Shown in pieces: positions 6,698 to 8,336 of a stretch of 8,336 nucleotides of DNA; position 1 is the stretch's first letter, and the number at the start of each line of letters is the position of its first letter. The notes under the pieces were generated by a model that saw only the letters and a list, made by a program, of their open reading frames with translations, was not told the DNA's origin and did no database searches. The DNA is taken from contig QUJA01000069.1 of the NCBI GenBank assembly GCA_003480425.1, forward strand, positions 1 to 8,336. Reading direction: 5' to 3'. The position numbers and the translations under genes are program-made. The stretch comes from Firmicutes bacterium AM31-12AC. Lineage in GTDB: Bacteria; Bacillota; Clostridia; Lachnospirales; Lachnospiraceae.

Positions 6698-7456
6698 TTA
6701 CTGTATTCCAGATAGGTCTTTTACAATCTCACCTGCAATGATCAAACCTGCTACCGATGGCACAAAAGCCGTACTTCCCGGAATTGCACGTCGCTCTGTA
6801 CACTTGTGTTCAGCTCCCGGAGGACATATGCAGTTTGTACGACAACTACTTGCCATATCATCTTTCGGCTTAATTGGAAGTTCATCTGAATAAACAACTT
6901 TTAACTTCTTTACACCACGCTTTTTCAACTCGCGACGCATAACCTTTGCCAACGGGCATCCGCTTGTCTTATAAATATCTGTTACCTTAAAACGACTGGC
7001 ATCTAATTTATTTCCCGCACCCATACTGCTGATAATCGGTGTTCCGACTTCTTTTGCTTTCATAATCAACTCGATTTTAGCTGTCACTGTATCTACCGCA
7101 TCTACAATATAATCATAGTCTTCAAAATGAAATTCGTCTGCATTCTCCGGCAAGAAGAAACACTTATGAACTTCCACTTTCGCATCCGGATTAATATCCA
7201 AAATACGTTCTTTCATCACATCTACTTTATATTTTCCGACGGTCTTTCTTGTCGCGATAATCTGTCTGTTTAAATTTGTCAAACAAACCTTGTCATCGTC
7301 AATCAGATCAAAAGAACCCACCCCGGAACGAACCAATGCTTCACACACATAGCCGCCGACCCCGCCGATTCCAAACACTGCCACCCGTGCTCCTGCAAGA
7401 CGCTCCATTGCTTCTTTTCCTAATAATAATTCTGTCCTTGAAAATTGATTTAACAT
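6698..7456 (-). CDS. tcdA: tRNA threonylcarbamoyladenosine dehydratase (TcdA/CsdL)
   Basis: This 252-residue ThiF/E1-like enzyme uses ATP to convert t6A at position 37 of ANN-decoding tRNAs to the cyclic form ct6A. The nucleotide loop G29-I-G-G-V-G34 is intact, as are D53-D54, the N61-L-N-R64-Q65 arginine motif and D119-A-V-D122-T-V-T-A-K127. The C-terminal STAFVPSVAGLIIAGE stretch is diagnostic of TcdA among ThiF relatives. A cysteine group (C205, C209, C211, C219) sits just before it and may bind metal. The start at 7456 has GAGG 9 nt upstream. The longer reading from 7531 would begin upstream of the promoter found at 7499-7527 and is rejected. It heads a two-gene unit with the kinase. Confidence 0.9.
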   Translation of the reverse strand: MLNQFSRTELLLGKEAMERLAGARVAVFGIGGVGGYVCEALVRSGVGSFDLIDDDKVCLTNLNRQIIATRKTVGKYKVDVMKERILDINPDAKVEVHKCFFLPENADEFHFEDYDYIVDAVDTVTAKIELIMKAKEVGTPIISSMGAGNKLDASRFKVTDIYKTSGCPLAKVMRRELKKRGVKKLKVVYSDELPIKPKDDMASSCRTNCICPPGAEHKCTERRAIPGSTAFVPSVAGLIIAGEIVKDLSGIQ

Positions 7457-7498
7457 TGCTTCTATCCTCATTTTCTTTATAAACTGTATTCTCTGTTT

Positions 7499-7527
7499 AT
7501 CATATCGTTTTAGTAGGCAATTGTCAA
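7499..7527 (-). promoter_or_regulatory. Promoter of the tcdA/dgkA operon
   Basis: On the minus strand a consensus TTGACA (7527-7522) is separated by 17 bp from TATGAT (7504-7499), one mismatch from consensus. This is the best promoter in the window. Transcription would start near 7492, about 36 nt before the tcdA ATG, and fits the shorter start. Confidence 0.85.
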
Positions 7528-7587
7528 CCAAGGGCTAATGCAAACAAATCCACTTGCTGTTTCGTTCATTAAGTTGGATAAGCGTCC

Positions 7588-7804
7588 CTGAGAAAAATAT
7601 TGGATATGAATTTCTATTCAGACTCCGTCAGCGGGAAATATATAAAGGTCAGAATTATTACTAAAAACAGAGCTTAGAAACCAGCAACTCGGGCTGTGCC
7701 CTCAAACAGCAAGTTTCTAAGCTCTAACGTAAAATTCTGGCCTTTTAGTATTTCCAATCGCTTCCTTTGTATTCACAGAAATTCATATCCAATATTTTTC
7801 TCAG
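7588..7804. repeat. 217-bp imperfect palindrome with perfect 28-bp outer arms
   Basis: The outer arms 7588-7615 and 7777-7804 are exact reverse complements over 28 bp, beginning CTGAG and ending CTCAG. Moving inward, 7634-7648 pairs with 7741-7755 (13 of 15), TCAGAATT (7649-7656) with 7733-7740 allowing one G-T pair, and AGAGCTTAGAAAC (7669-7681) perfectly with GTTTCTAAGCTCT (7713-7725). The 31-nt apex has a small GGGC-TGT-GCCC hairpin and two CAGCAA copies. Weaker pairing (TTCATTA at 7565-7571 with TAATGAA at 7821-7827) may extend the fold. No convincing open frame is present. It may be a MITE-like element, a structured RNA or a remnant of a transposon end. No target-site duplication was found. 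Confidence 0.9.
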
Positions 7805-7835
7805 TACGTTATCGCAAATCTAATGAATTAAAAAG

Positions 7836-7859
7836 CAGCGCTTTACTGGACAGGCGCTG
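7836..7859. repeat. 6-bp GC-rich hairpin between palindrome and array
   Basis: CAGCGC (7836-7841) and GCGCTG (7854-7859) enclose a 12-nt loop. It fills the gap between the large palindrome and the first complete array unit. Confidence 0.5.
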
Positions 7860-7867
7860 GCACCTCA

Positions 7868-8182
7868 TGTATCTACACATCTCGCTTATTGAGTGTTGTA
7901 GATATCTTTGTGGCAACCGTTGTATCTGCAAGGCTTGATATTCGCTGTTGCAGATGCTATTTTTTAGACCGAGGTAATCTGCAATTTGCTTTTCTTTGAG
8001 CTTGCAGATGCTTTTCAGCCTGCCTGTCATGTACAATTGCATCTACATCTTGTCTTTTCTGGGATTTAAAGATACTTCCTTCGCAAATCTTGCATCTACA
8101 TCCCACGTTTTCGATAACGTGAAGATGCTCCCCATCAAAATTTTGCATCTTCAATCCCCTAAAATCCACTATCGCAGATATC
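7868..8182. repeat. Array of six 53-bp units with alternating inverted cores
   Basis: Six units start at 7868, 7921, 7974, 8038, 8091 and 8144, that is 53, 53, 64, 53 and 53 bp apart. Each begins near the consensus TGYATCTRCA and carries AGATRYY in inverse orientation, with ATCT at offset 3 and AGAT at offset 32 (31 in the second unit). Cores therefore alternate in direction along 310 bp. The arms pair: TATCTACA/TGTAGATA in unit 1, ATCTGCAA/TTGCAGAT in units 2 and 3, GCATCT/AGATGC in unit 5; units 4 and 6 pair over about 4-5 bp. The second core of unit 5 also pairs with the first of unit 6 (TGAAGATGC 8120-8128, GCATCTTCA 8145-8153). Sequence between cores is not conserved. A 53-bp period shifts frame in every unit, so it is not a coding repeat. 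Function unknown. Confidence 0.8.
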
Positions 8183-8185
8183 GTC

Positions 8186-8336
8186 GCTCAACACCCTTTG
8201 TTGCTATTCACTTCACAACTTAAGCCGATACATTACTTACAAAAAAATTGATATAAGAAATTCGAGCGAATATGGAGTGAGCGTTGGAGACACTTAGAGC
8301 GTAAATTTTTGTGTTAATGAATTTGAACGAACATGT
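8186..8336. other. Gene-free right edge with short imperfect repeats
   Basis: No gene, RNA or terminator was recognised. ATTCGAGCGAAT (8260-8271) is a short palindrome. AATTCGAGCGAA (8259-8270) recurs imperfectly as AATTTGAACGAA about 60 bp later, near 8320-8331. An ATG lies 4 bases from the window end and cannot be judged. Confidence 0.4.

Noticed and set aside
7457..7531. Longer TcdA start at 7531
   Set aside because: It would begin upstream of the consensus-like promoter at 7499-7527, has no ribosome site and adds residues not typical of the family.
7565..7827. Integron attC site
   Set aside because: The expected core pair GTTRRRY and RYYYAAC is not present at the ends of the palindrome.
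7809..8169. Two overlapping minus-strand open frames of 77 and 70 codons within the array
   Set aside because: The repeat period of 53 bp shifts frame at each unit, the frames have no recognisable motif or convincing ribosome site, and their apparent repeats come from the DNA cores.
7868..8182. CRISPR array
   Set aside because: No contiguous conserved repeat of CRISPR length; conservation is limited to two short inverted cores per unit, and no cas gene is visible.

Overview
The window looks like chromosomal DNA of a low-GC Gram-positive anaerobe of the Clostridia, most likely Lachnospiraceae. The basis is AT-rich sequence, strong AGGAG-type ribosome sites, a Gram-positive lipoprotein signal, and the protein families present (phasin-like plus AarF pair, undecaprenol-kinase-type DgkA, clostridial TcdA, a non-canonical HPr-like protein). 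The genus is inferred, not shown.

Layout. Positions 1-141 carry a strongly folded segment that resembles the right end of an IS200/IS605-type element, with the rest of the element outside the window. A small HPr-like gene (323-577, +) follows and converges on the minus-strand genes through a shared bidirectional terminator (582-629). All other genes are on the minus strand. Read in their own direction they are: tcdA (7456-6698) and a dgkA-type kinase (6657-6280), sharing a near-consensus promoter and ending in a terminator at 6172-6148; a three-gene ABC importer of the sulfonate/nitrate/taurine/NMT1 class, permease (5901-4855), ATPase (4854-4084) and lipoprotein binding protein (4007-2811), ending in a terminator at 2779-2733; and a phasin-like gene (2602-2219) overlapping an AarF/UbiB-family kinase gene (2226-652), with their own promoter.

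The importer genes are contiguous and make a complete uptake system: a membrane-anchored receptor, one permease that would act as a homodimer, and one ATPase. Its substrate cannot be read from the sequence. The phasin/AarF pair is translationally coupled. TcdA works on tRNA and DgkA on lipid carriers, so their pairing looks like shared transcription rather than a shared pathway.

The most unusual part is the gene-free right end (7565-8185). It has two components: a palindrome of about 217 bp with perfect 28-bp outer arms (7588-7804), and directly after it an array of six units spaced 53, 53, 64, 53 and 53 bp. Each unit has an ATCT core and, 28-29 bp later, an inverted AGAT core, so each can form a hairpin. 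The 53-bp period is not a multiple of three, which argues against coding. No known element type was recognised. It could be a structured RNA, an array of protein-binding sites, or a mobile element without its own genes.
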